From assembly GCA_029101005.1 (NCBI GenBank), contig JAQXQE010000015.1, positions 1-58,719 of the forward strand: a stretch of 58,719 bases of DNA. The letters are read 5' to 3'. A program made the position numbers and the translations under genes. Every line of letters begins with the position of its first letter. Position 1 is the first letter of the stretch. Below, one piece after another: positions 36,324-44,811 of this stretch. A model generated the notes under the pieces. The model ran no database searches. It had not been told where the DNA came from and saw only the letters and a list, made by a program, of their open reading frames with translations. The DNA is from Bacillota bacterium (lineage in GTDB: Bacteria > Bacillota > Clostridia > Peptostreptococcales > Anaerovoracaceae).

Positions 36324-36410
36324 GCCGGTGTGGTGGAATTGGCAGACGCGCGGGATTCAAAATCCCGTGGTAGTAATACCGTATGGGTTCGACCCCCATC
36401 ACCGGCACCA
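36324..36410 (+). tRNA. tRNA-Leu (anticodon CAA)
   Basis: The acceptor stem GCCGGTG pairs with CACCGGC, then A and encoded CCA. The anticodon stem CGGGA/TCCCG encloses TTCAAAA, anticodon CAA, reading UUG. The variable arm (TGGTAGTAATACCG) is class II, and the T arm is ATGGGTTCGACCCCCAT. The length is 87 bases. Confidence 0.96.
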
Positions 36411-36435
36411 GTTGTAATTAACAGGAGGCTACAAC

Positions 36436-36855
36436 ATGAACGCAACAACAATGAATATGTTACTTTTAGTATTTTTCATCGGTCTTATTTATTTTATGAT
36501 GATTCGTCCACAGAGAAAGAAGGACAAGGAAGATAAGGCTATGAGAGCTTCACTCGTAGTTGGAGATGAGATTATGACTATCGGTGGTGTAGTAGGTAAG
36601 GTTACTAAGATCACAGAGAAGACAGTTGTAATTGCTACAGCTGAGAGAACAAAGATTGAGTTCGTTAAGACAGCTATCAGCTCAATCACAAAGAAGAATG
36701 GAGAAGCTCCTAAGAAGGCTGCTCCAGTAGTAGATGATGCTGATGAGAGTGCAAGCAACGTTTCAAGAGACAAGAAGGTTACACCTAAGAAGCTCACAAA
36801 GAAGTCAGATACTGCTGATGAGACTGCAGTTGAGGAGACAACAGAAGAGGCTTAA
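36436..36855 (+). CDS. yajC: Preprotein translocase accessory subunit YajC
   Basis: This 139-residue single-span membrane protein associates with SecDF. The N-terminal helix (about 7-23, LLLVFFIGLIYFMMI) is followed by the family motif RPQRKKDKEDKAM and the beta-rich GDEIMTIGGVVGKVTKI. The tail after about residue 88 is unusually long, charged and low in complexity (rich in Lys, Asp, Glu, Ala); many YajC proteins end near 90-110. AGGAGG lies nine bases before the ATG. A strong terminator separates it from secDF. Confidence 0.93.
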   Translation: MNATTMNMLLLVFFIGLIYFMMIRPQRKKDKEDKAMRASLVVGDEIMTIGGVVGKVTKITEKTVVIATAERTKIEFVKTAISSITKKNGEAPKKAAPVVDDADESASNVSRDKKVTPKKLTKKSDTADETAVEETTEEA

Positions 36856-36877
36856 TCAGGGCTTTATATGGGTATTT

Positions 36878-36903
36878 GGCGACGCAAAAGCGTCGCCTTT
36901 TTT
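36878..36903 (+). terminator. Intrinsic terminator of yajC
   Basis: An 8-bp GC-rich stem (GGCGACGC / GCGTCGCC) with an AAAA loop followed directly by six T. Confidence 0.95.
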
Positions 36904-36995
36904 GTTGAATTTTCAACGGTTTTGTTGTAGAATTAAATGAATTATTGTTTGATGTGATAGTATGCAAAAAAATAAATTTCAAAGGGGTTTATTAC

Positions 36996-39266
36996 ATGAA
37001 AAACAGCAGAAAATCAGTAGCTGCAGTCCTGATAATTCTTATCACATTTGCAGCCTGGGGTGTTTCACTCTTCGGTATTGGAGATAAGGTTGGAAACATC
37101 TACGATGAGATGAAGTTCGGTCTTGACATCAATGGTGGAGTATACGTTCTTCTCGAAGCAGAAACAGACGAGAAGGGTACAGATAAAGCCAAGGTAATGG
37201 AGCAGACCAAAACTGTACTCGAGAACAGAGTTAATGCAATGGGTGTATCTGAGGCGAGTGTTTCCATCGAGGGAGACAACAGAATCAGAGTTGAGATGCC
37301 AGGTGTTGAAGATGCTGAAGAAGCAATCAAGCAGATTGGTAGAACAGCTATGCTCAAGTTCCTCCTTGCTGATGGAACTGAGGTTATGACTGGCGACAAT
37401 GTTAAGGATGCCAGCATTGCTACAGATACTGACCACGGTGGATATAAGATAACAATGGACTTCACTGCTGAAGGAGCAGACCTCTTTGCTGCTGGAACAG
37501 AGAAGGCTGCTACTGGTAATATCACACCAACTGTTAAGGACGAGAACGGACTGCTCGTAGAGTCAAACGCAATCGTAATTATGCTTGACGACGAGGTTGT
37601 TTCAGCTCCTACAGTAAACAATAAGATCAACAGCACAAGCTGTGAGATCTACAGAGGAAGCGGTGGATTCCCACAAGAGGAGGCTTCACAGCTTTCTGCA
37701 CTGATTAGAGGAGGAGCTCTTCCAGCAACACTTACTGAGGTTAACTCTTCAGTAGAGACTGCAACCATAGGTGCTGATTCACTCGCTAAGAGTGTTAAGG
37801 CTGGAGCAATTGGTCTTGCAATCGTAATGATTATCATGATTATCGTATACGGAGTACTCGGTATCATTGCCGACATCGCACTTCTCCTCTATGTGCAGAT
37901 GATTCTCTGGCTCATGGCAGGCTTCGGTGCAGTACTCACACTGCCTGGTATCGCAGGTATTATCCTGTCAATTGGTATGGCAGTTGACTCTAACGTAATT
38001 ATCTTCACAAGAATCAGAGAAGAGATAACTAAGGGTAAGTCAATCAGAGTTGCTGTAGATACGGGATTCAAGTCAGCTCTCAGAACTGTACTTGATGCTC
38101 AGACAACAACACTTATCGCAGCTATCGTGCTTTACCTCATCGGTACATCATCAGTTAAAGGCTTCGCTCTCACACTTATGATTGGTACTGTTTGCAGTAT
38201 TATCACAGCTGTATTCATCACACAGGTTTTCGTTAACTGTGTTGCATCAAGCCGCAAGCTTTCAACAATGAAGAATTTCGGTATGCACGAGGACGGAACT
38301 CCTAAGATCGCATGGAAGAAGCACTTCAGCTTCGTCGGTAAGAGGAAACTCTTCTACGGTATCAGCGTTGTTATTCTCTGCACCGGTCTCGTATTCGGAG
38401 TTGCTAAGGGCTTCAGCTACGGTATCGACTTTACTGGCGGTACTATGATGCAGATTGAGATGGGTGAGCAGGTTGATATCGACGAAGTAAAGTCAACAAT
38501 CAGCGAGTACGATCTTGACCCAACAATCGTATATGCTGGAGACGATAAGACTCAGATTGTTATCCGTACCATCAAGGATCTTAAGTCTGATGAGCGTACT
38601 AAGGTAATCGATACAATTGATGAGAAGTATAATCTCGCAGATGATGCAGTTCTTGCGTCAGAGGAGTTCGGACCAACAGTTGGACAGGACCTCAGACATA
38701 ACGCTGTTAAGTCAATTATTATTGCGGCTCTCTGTATGCTGGTTTATATCAGATTCAGATTCAAGACATGGAAGTATGGTATGGCTGCTGTATCAGGACT
38801 CATCCACGACGTGCTGATAACACTCGCGCTCTACGCAATCTTCGGTTTTACCATCAACAACCCATTCATCGCAGGTATTCTCACAGTAGTAGGATACTCA
38901 ATCAACGATACAATCGTTGTATTCGACAGAATCAGAGAGAACACGAAGTTCTACAAGAGAAAGCAGAATATCGAGCTGGTTGACGACAGTGTCAACCAGA
39001 CTCTTACACGTTCAATCATGACATCAGTTACAACACTTGCGGTAATGATTCCGCTGTTCATCCTGGTTTCATCAGAGATCAGACAGTTCCTCATTCCGCT
39101 GATGATTGGTGTACTGGTTGGAACATATTCATCAATCTTCCTCTGCAGCCCACTGTTCTATGACCTCACTAGAAAGGAAAGCCTTTCAAGATACGAGGAG
39201 AACAAGGAGAAGAGCGACAGGGCTCGTAAGAAGCAGAAGAAGGCTAATGACGGAATCGTTAAGTAA
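36996..39266 (+). CDS. secDF: Fused protein-export membrane protein SecDF
   Basis: This 756-residue fusion of SecD and SecF uses the proton gradient to help pull exported proteins through SecYEG. The first helix (about 7-27) leads to the SecD signature FGLDINGGVYVLLEAE. The large periplasmic domain lies at about 50-260, then five more helices with GMAVDSNVIIFTRIREE. The SecF half starts near residue 450 with YGIDFTGGTMMQIEM and ends with helices holding GYSINDTIVVFDRIREN. The fused form is normal in Bacilli and many Clostridia. ATG 36996 follows AAAGGGG; an upstream in-frame start at 36945 has no such site. It begins a long series of plus-strand genes. Confidence 0.96.
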   Translation: MKNSRKSVAAVLIILITFAAWGVSLFGIGDKVGNIYDEMKFGLDINGGVYVLLEAETDEKGTDKAKVMEQTKTVLENRVNAMGVSEASVSIEGDNRIRVEMPGVEDAEEAIKQIGRTAMLKFLLADGTEVMTGDNVKDASIATDTDHGGYKITMDFTAEGADLFAAGTEKAATGNITPTVKDENGLLVESNAIVIMLDDEVVSAPTVNNKINSTSCEIYRGSGGFPQEEASQLSALIRGGALPATLTEVNSSVETATIGADSLAKSVKAGAIGLAIVMIIMIIVYGVLGIIADIALLLYVQMILWLMAGFGAVLTLPGIAGIILSIGMAVDSNVIIFTRIREEITKGKSIRVAVDTGFKSALRTVLDAQTTTLIAAIVLYLIGTSSVKGFALTLMIGTVCSIITAVFITQVFVNCVASSRKLSTMKNFGMHEDGTPKIAWKKHFSFVGKRKLFYGISVVILCTGLVFGVAKGFSYGIDFTGGTMMQIEMGEQVDIDEVKSTISEYDLDPTIVYAGDDKTQIVIRTIKDLKSDERTKVIDTIDEKYNLADDAVLASEEFGPTVGQDLRHNAVKSIIIAALCMLVYIRFRFKTWKYGMAAVSGLIHDVLITLALYAIFGFTINNPFIAGILTVVGYSINDTIVVFDRIRENTKFYKRKQNIELVDDSVNQTLTRSIMTSVTTLAVMIPLFILVSSEIRQFLIPLMIGVLVGTYSSIFLCSPLFYDLTRKESLSRYEENKEKSDRARKKQKKANDGIVK

Positions 39267-39320
39267 TAAGTTATTGAAAAAGGATTAAAGGATTAGAAGT
39301 TATTACAGGCAGGAGTTCAA

Positions 39321-41528
39321 ATGGGTAAGGTTCATATCTTAACAACTGAACAATTTATGGATGAGATAATCGCAATCAATCCGAAGTACGATGATTCGAT
39401 TATTGTCAAGGCGTACGATATTGCTCACACTCTTCATGAGGGACAGTTCAGAAAGAGCGGAGAGCCATATATCATCCATCCAATTGCTGTTGCGAAGATT
39501 CTTGCCAGCTTCGGTATGGACAACGAAACAGTTGTTGCCGGACTTCTGCACGATGTAGTAGAGGACACAGAGTACTCAAGAGAACAGCTAGTAGAAGACT
39601 TCAATGACAGAATTGCACTTCTCGTTGATGGAGTTACTAAGCTCGGTAATATCAAATACGGTTCTAAGGAGGTTGCTCAGGCTGAGAACTTCCGAAAGAT
39701 GTTCCTCGCTATGTCAAAGGATATCAGGGTACTCATTATTAAGCTTGCAGATAGACTGCACAATATGAGAACTCTTGAGTATATGCCTACTAATAAGAGA
39801 GAGGAGAAGGCGCTTGAGACGCTCGAGATATATGCTCCACTTGCTGGAAGACTCGGTATCTACAGTATCAAGTTCGAGCTTGAGGACCTAGCGCTTAAGT
39901 ACCTTCATCCGCTTGAATATAAGAACCTCTCGGACCAGGTTACAAGAAAGCAGGAAGCTTACGAGAAGAACATCACATCGCTTATTGCTGAGATTAGCGA
40001 GACTCTCGATGAATCCGGTATCAAGCATGATGTTAAGGGACGTTCAAAGCACCTGTACAGCATCTACAGAAAGATGGTGATTCAGAAGAAGGAGATTGAT
40101 GAGATTTTCGACCTTCTAGCTGTAAGAGTACTGGTTCAGAGCATCAAAGACTGTTATGCGGTTCTTGGACTTGTTCATAGCAGATGGAAGCCAATTCCAG
40201 GTAGATTCAAGGACTACATCGCGATGCCTAAGCCTAATATGTATCAGTCACTGCATACTACAGTATTTGGTGATAACGGAGAGCCTTTCGAGATTCAGAT
40301 TAGAACTTACGAGATGCATCGTGTCGCAGAATACGGAATCGCTGCACACTGGAAATACAAAGAAGGCAAAGGGGCAAGCGAAGATGATAGCGAGCAGAAG
40401 CTCGCATGGCTCAGACAGGCTCTTGAGTGGCAGAAAGAAACAGATGACTCCGTAGAATTCCTCGAAACTATGAAGATGGATCTCTTCAACAATCAGGTGT
40501 TCGTCTTCACTCCAAGAGGAGATGTTGTCGAACTTCCAATGGATTCAACTCCGCTGGATTTTGCCTTTAAGGTACACACTGATGTCGGTGTTCGCTGCGT
40601 AGGAGCTAAGATCAACGGTAAGATGGTTCCTAAAGACTACACCCTTAGTAATGGAGATATCGTTGAGATTATCACTTCTGCTAATTCATCAGGTCCAAGT
40701 ATGGATTGGCTTAATATTGTTAAGAGTTCACAAGCCAAGAACAAGATTAAGCAGTGGCTCCGTAAGGCTAACAAGGATGATGATGTTGATAGAGGTAAGC
40801 AGAATATCACTGCATACATCAAGAAGAAGAATTTTGATCCAACCCTAGTAGCTAAGAATGCATATATTCTCAAAGCAACAAAGGATCTAAGCTTCGATAA
40901 TGTTAATGAACTATATCTTCAGGCATCTAGAGGCGGTTCAAATGTAACACGTGTCTGCACAAAGCTCATAGAATATTACAACATCGATAATGAGCTTAAG
41001 GAGAAGGAGAAGAACCCTACAGCTGCGGATATCGTTAAGAAACCGCAGGTTAGCAGAGGTGCTGAAGGCTCTGATATCGGAATTGTTGTTAAAGGCGCTG
41101 ATAATCTTCTCATCAGAAGAGCAACATGCTGCAATCCAGTTCCGGGAGATATGATTATCGGTTATATCTCGAAGGGCAAGGGAATTAATGTTCATAGAAC
41201 AGACTGTCCTAATATTGTTAATATGAACGAACAGGACAAAGCAAGACTTATCCAGGTTCAGTGGGACACACCTAAGTCTGGCCATACCTATTTCGTTGAT
41301 CTTTGTCTTGAGGGAACTGATCGAAAGGGTCTCTTCAGTGATGTATCGAAGGCTTGTGATGACAATGATGTAAGCCTTGCTGGAGTTAATATGACACCAG
41401 TTTCTGGTGGTGATGTTAACTTCATCATTACTGTTTCGATCTCTGATATGCATCAATTACAAAGAGTTATGATTGCACTTCGACAGATTCCTAATATCGA
41501 CAGTGTATATAGAGCTAAACCTAGATAA
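39321..41528 (+). CDS. relA: Bifunctional (p)ppGpp synthetase/hydrolase
   Basis: This 735-residue stringent-response enzyme of the long Rel type both makes and degrades (p)ppGpp. The hydrolase HD domain keeps its metal ligands (His53 in YIIHP, His77-Asp78 and Glu81-Asp82 in LLHDVVEDT). The synthetase domain shows KDYIAMPKPNMYQSLHTTV. The TGS domain (about 390-455, VFVFTPRGDVVELP) and the C-terminal zinc-finger-like and ACT domains (RATCCNPVPGD; about 660-735) follow. GGAG lies seven bases before the ATG. It is 54 bases after secDF and 16 before an MBL hydrolase. Confidence 0.96.
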   Translation: MGKVHILTTEQFMDEIIAINPKYDDSIIVKAYDIAHTLHEGQFRKSGEPYIIHPIAVAKILASFGMDNETVVAGLLHDVVEDTEYSREQLVEDFNDRIALLVDGVTKLGNIKYGSKEVAQAENFRKMFLAMSKDIRVLIIKLADRLHNMRTLEYMPTNKREEKALETLEIYAPLAGRLGIYSIKFELEDLALKYLHPLEYKNLSDQVTRKQEAYEKNITSLIAEISETLDESGIKHDVKGRSKHLYSIYRKMVIQKKEIDEIFDLLAVRVLVQSIKDCYAVLGLVHSRWKPIPGRFKDYIAMPKPNMYQSLHTTVFGDNGEPFEIQIRTYEMHRVAEYGIAAHWKYKEGKGASEDDSEQKLAWLRQALEWQKETDDSVEFLETMKMDLFNNQVFVFTPRGDVVELPMDSTPLDFAFKVHTDVGVRCVGAKINGKMVPKDYTLSNGDIVEIITSANSSGPSMDWLNIVKSSQAKNKIKQWLRKANKDDDVDRGKQNITAYIKKKNFDPTLVAKNAYILKATKDLSFDNVNELYLQASRGGSNVTRVCTKLIEYYNIDNELKEKEKNPTAADIVKKPQVSRGAEGSDIGIVVKGADNLLIRRATCCNPVPGDMIIGYISKGKGINVHRTDCPNIVNMNEQDKARLIQVQWDTPKSGHTYFVDLCLEGTDRKGLFSDVSKACDDNDVSLAGVNMTPVSGGDVNFIITVSISDMHQLQRVMIALRQIPNIDSVYRAKPR

Positions 41529-41544
41529 GGAACAGGAAGTAATA

Positions 41545-42165
41545 ATGAGCATAAAAATCTATGTTTTCCCTAAAGGACCACTTACAGAGAACACATACCT
41601 CGTCGTAGATGAGGCAAGTGGCGATAAGGCTGTAATCGATCCTGGATATTTTGGAAGTGATATTGCAGAGCTAATTGGAGATAAGGAGAGCCTTAAATAT
41701 ATTCTCCTTACTCACGCTCATGGCGATCACATATTTGCTCTTCAGGATTATAAAGATGAATATCCTGATGCAGAAGTTACCGTAGGTGCGGATGATAAGA
41801 TGCATCTCATAACAGATTCTCTTAATGGTTCAACACAGATGGGCAAGAAAGTAGAATGCACTGCGAATATTCTCGTACAAGACGGAGATAAACTTGTATT
41901 AGGGGAGAGCGAAATTTCTTGCATTCATACGCCAGGTCATACGCCAGGTGGCGTATGCTATCTCTTCGACAAAACGATGTTCTCGGGAGATACACTCTTC
42001 TTTGCTTCTGTAGGAGCTACGCATTTTCCAGGAGGTAGCTGGGAAGATCTGCAGAAATCAATCAAGGAGAAGCTTTACACACTTCCTGACGATGTAAAGG
42101 TACACCCAGGACACGGACAGCCAACAAGTATTGGATTTGAGAGAAGTAATAACCCTTATGTATAG
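41545..42165 (+). CDS. Metallo-beta-lactamase fold hydrolase (glyoxalase II-like)
   Basis: This 206-residue cytoplasmic hydrolase has the full two-metal set: LLTHAHGDHIFAL (HxHxDH), HTPGHTPGGVCY, FSGDTLFFASVG (bridging Asp) and HPGHGQPTS. It resembles the short YcbL/YqgX glyoxalase II-like group found after rel in many Clostridia; the true substrate is unknown. ATG 41545 is preceded by AGGAAG; an in-frame start at 41473 within rel is not used. It overlaps hemZ by eight bases. Confidence 0.9.
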   Translation: MSIKIYVFPKGPLTENTYLVVDEASGDKAVIDPGYFGSDIAELIGDKESLKYILLTHAHGDHIFALQDYKDEYPDAEVTVGADDKMHLITDSLNGSTQMGKKVECTANILVQDGDKLVLGESEISCIHTPGHTPGGVCYLFDKTMFSGDTLFFASVGATHFPGGSWEDLQKSIKEKLYTLPDDVKVHPGHGQPTSIGFERSNNPYV

Positions 42166-43540
42166 ATTCTATCTTAACAATGTAGATAATGATTATAACT
42201 ACTCGGAACTCTGCAGGGTTTTCCTGAATGACGACGAGTTCGAGACAATAGGCATACGCTTCAAGGAAGGAAGTAGAGTCTGCTTGTCAGATAATAGTTA
42301 TCTGATCAATTGTCGTGGTTCAAACGATGCGAACATAATAAAGCTTGAACTTCTTAAGCTGCTGGAGAAACTAACAGGTAAGACTAATGAGTGGGGAACG
42401 CTTACGGGTGTGAGACCACTTAAGATAGCTAAGAAGATATATGACGATGCAGGTTCTATTGAAGGAATGCAGTATATGCTCAAGTTCGTATATGCGCTCT
42501 CTGACGATAAGATTGCGCTTCTAACAGATACACTTAAGTATCAGCTTGAGTATGTTAAGGAATCACCACTTGGAAGAATTGGAATATACATCGGAATTCC
42601 ATTTTGCCCAACAAGATGTTCGTATTGTTCGTTCGCTTCTAACGTAGCAGCAGACGAGGAGATAGAAGACTATCTCTGCAATCTGCTTGAAGAGATTCGT
42701 TATATGGGCGAGTTGATAACCGCTCATAATGAAGCGATTGAATCAATATATATTGGAGGAGGAACTCCTACCACATTAAGTTCAGAGCAGCTCGAAAGAC
42801 TGCTTACACGCTGTGAAGATAGTTTCTGTGTCAGCCCTGCTGATATCGAGTTCACCGTTGAAGCTGGTCGACCAGACACAATTACAGCTGAGAAATTTGA
42901 AGTTCTCAAGAAGCATGGAGTCTCAAGAATCAGCATCAATCCTCAGACTATGAAGAATGAGACGCTCGCTCTTATCGGTAGACAGCACAGTTCTGAGCAG
43001 ATTGTAGAAGGCTACAGACTTGCCTCAGAATATGGATTCGAGATTATCAATGCAGACCTTATTGCAGGACTGCAAGACGAGACTCTTGACGATTTCCGAG
43101 ATAGCCTTAATAAGGTGATTGAACTCGGAGCCAATAATATTACAGTCCACACATTGTCTGTTAAGACAGGTTCAAGACTCAAAGAAAGTGATCCAGAGTA
43201 CTACAGAAGAAATGCTGAGAATGTCACAGCAATGCTCGATGAGTCGAGACGTATTCTCTACGATAATGGATTCTATCCATATTATCTGTATAGACAGAAG
43301 CACCAGATTGGATCACTTGAGAATGTCGGATATTGCAAGGCAGATATGCATTCGCTCTATAACATCCGCATAATGGAAGAGAAGCAGACCATTATTGCAC
43401 TCGGAGCGGGAGCTATCGGCAAGGTATATTATCCGGATGAAGATAGACTGGAAAGAGTTGCAAATGTAAGCAACTACAGAATATACAATGAGCGTTTCGA
43501 AGAGATGCTCAGCAGAAAGAACAATTATTACGGAGGTTAG
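42158..43540 (+). CDS. hemZ: Radical SAM coproporphyrinogen III oxidase-like protein HemZ
   Basis: This 460-residue radical SAM enzyme has an N-terminal extension of about 140 residues, containing the HemZ-type TLTGVRPLKIAKKIYDD, before the cluster motif PFCPTRCSYCSFAS (CxxxCxxC). The SAM-binding IYIGGGTPTTLSSEQL and the later FYPYYLYRQKHQIGSLENVGY are as in HemZ. HemZ was named for oxygen-independent haem synthesis, but many relatives act as haem chaperones, so the role is not certain. ATG 42158 gives an eight-base overlap with the MBL gene, though its ribosome site is weak; TTG 42131 is an alternative. Confidence 0.88.
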   Translation: MYRFYLNNVDNDYNYSELCRVFLNDDEFETIGIRFKEGSRVCLSDNSYLINCRGSNDANIIKLELLKLLEKLTGKTNEWGTLTGVRPLKIAKKIYDDAGSIEGMQYMLKFVYALSDDKIALLTDTLKYQLEYVKESPLGRIGIYIGIPFCPTRCSYCSFASNVAADEEIEDYLCNLLEEIRYMGELITAHNEAIESIYIGGGTPTTLSSEQLERLLTRCEDSFCVSPADIEFTVEAGRPDTITAEKFEVLKKHGVSRISINPQTMKNETLALIGRQHSSEQIVEGYRLASEYGFEIINADLIAGLQDETLDDFRDSLNKVIELGANNITVHTLSVKTGSRLKESDPEYYRRNAENVTAMLDESRRILYDNGFYPYYLYRQKHQIGSLENVGYCKADMHSLYNIRIMEEKQTIIALGAGAIGKVYYPDEDRLERVANVSNYRIYNERFEEMLSRKNNYYGG

Positions 43541-43541
43541 G

Positions 43542-44798
43542 ATGGCAATTAAAGCACCTAAAGGAACTAAAGATATTCTGCCTCAGGATTCTTACAAATG
43601 GCGATACATCGAGGCAGAGTGGGCTAAGATTTGCGCTGAGTACGGATTCGAGGAGATGAGAACACCTACATTTGAGGCAACTGAGCTATTCAACAGAGGT
43701 ATCGGAGATACAACTGATGTAGTTCAGAAGGAGATGTACACATTCGAAGACCTCGGACATAGAAGCATCACTCTCAAGCCAGAGGGAACTTCGCCAGCAG
43801 TAAGAGCTTTTATCGAGAGCAATTCTTACGCTGAGGTACAGCCTAGCAAGTACTACTACAACACATCATGCTTCAGATACGAGAAGCCACAAGCCGGAAG
43901 ACTCAGAGAGTTCCACCAGTTCGGAATTGAGAACTTTGGAACACCTGATATGCTCGCTGATGCTGAGGTTATCGAGCTAGCTGCTGATTTCCTTGAGAGA
44001 ATGGGAATTGAGGATGTTGAGCTTCACATCTCAAGCGTTGGATGCCGCAAGTGCAGACCTGTGCACAGAGAAGCGCTTCAGAACTTCCTCAATCCTAAAT
44101 ACGAGGAGCTCTGCGAGACATGCAAGAGCAGGTTTGACAAGAATCCAATGAGAATTCTCGACTGCAAATCTCCAGTATGCAAGGAGCTCGTTCAGGGTGC
44201 ACCAATGGTTATTGATTATCTTTGTGATGACTGCAAGGCTGCACTTGAGCAGCTCAAGAGCCACCTCGATGATATGGGAATTGAATACATCGTAGACCCT
44301 TCAATTGTAAGAGGTCTCGACTACTATACTAAGACAGCTTTCGAGTTCATCACTAATAAGATTGGTGCTCAGGGAACAGTATGTGGCGGAGGTCGTTACG
44401 ATCACCTCATCGAAGAGGTCGGTGGACCTGATATGCCAGGTGTTGGCTTCGGCCTTGGAAAAGAAAGACTTCTTATGCTCATGGATGCCTGCAATGCAGA
44501 CTTCGGTGCTGAACTCAAGCCTGAACTCTTCGTTGCATGGGTTGGCGATGAGTCACTTTCATACAGCCTCAAACTCGTACATGAGATGAGAAAGAAGGGT
44601 GTAAGAACTGTCCTTGATACTAAGGCAAGAAACCTCAAGGGACAGCTTAAGTACGCAAATAAGCTCGGTGCAGCTTACTCTGTAGTAATCGGAGAGAGCG
44701 AGATCGAGACAGGAGAGCTCACACTGAAGAATATGAATACTTCAGAGCAGATCAAGGTATCCAGAGATGAGCTTATAGATGCTATTAAGAACAATTAA
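43542..44798 (+). CDS. hisS: Histidyl-tRNA synthetase
   Basis: This 418-residue class II synthetase begins with the standard KAPKGTKDILP. Motif 2 is in YYNTSCFRYEKPQAGRLREFHQF, the histidine A signature RGLDYYTKTAFEF is intact and motif 3 lies in PGVGFGLGKERLLMLM. The C-terminal anticodon-binding domain covers about 330-418. GGAGG lies five bases before the ATG and overlaps the end of hemZ, one base away. aspS follows after 13 bases, the usual hisS-aspS pair of Firmicutes, but no T-box leader is present. Confidence 0.97.
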   Translation: MAIKAPKGTKDILPQDSYKWRYIEAEWAKICAEYGFEEMRTPTFEATELFNRGIGDTTDVVQKEMYTFEDLGHRSITLKPEGTSPAVRAFIESNSYAEVQPSKYYYNTSCFRYEKPQAGRLREFHQFGIENFGTPDMLADAEVIELAADFLERMGIEDVELHISSVGCRKCRPVHREALQNFLNPKYEELCETCKSRFDKNPMRILDCKSPVCKELVQGAPMVIDYLCDDCKAALEQLKSHLDDMGIEYIVDPSIVRGLDYYTKTAFEFITNKIGAQGTVCGGGRYDHLIEEVGGPDMPGVGFGLGKERLLMLMDACNADFGAELKPELFVAWVGDESLSYSLKLVHEMRKKGVRTVLDTKARNLKGQLKYANKLGAAYSVVIGESEIETGELTLKNMNTSEQIKVSRDELIDAIKNN

Positions 44799-44811
44799 TG
44801 GGAGGATATTG

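Noticed and set aside
37100-37636. Long open frame antisense to secDF (178 codons)
   Set aside because: It mirrors the codon bias of the real gene on the other strand, is serine-rich and has no ribosome site; many similar shadows occur opposite hppA, pheT and rpoD.
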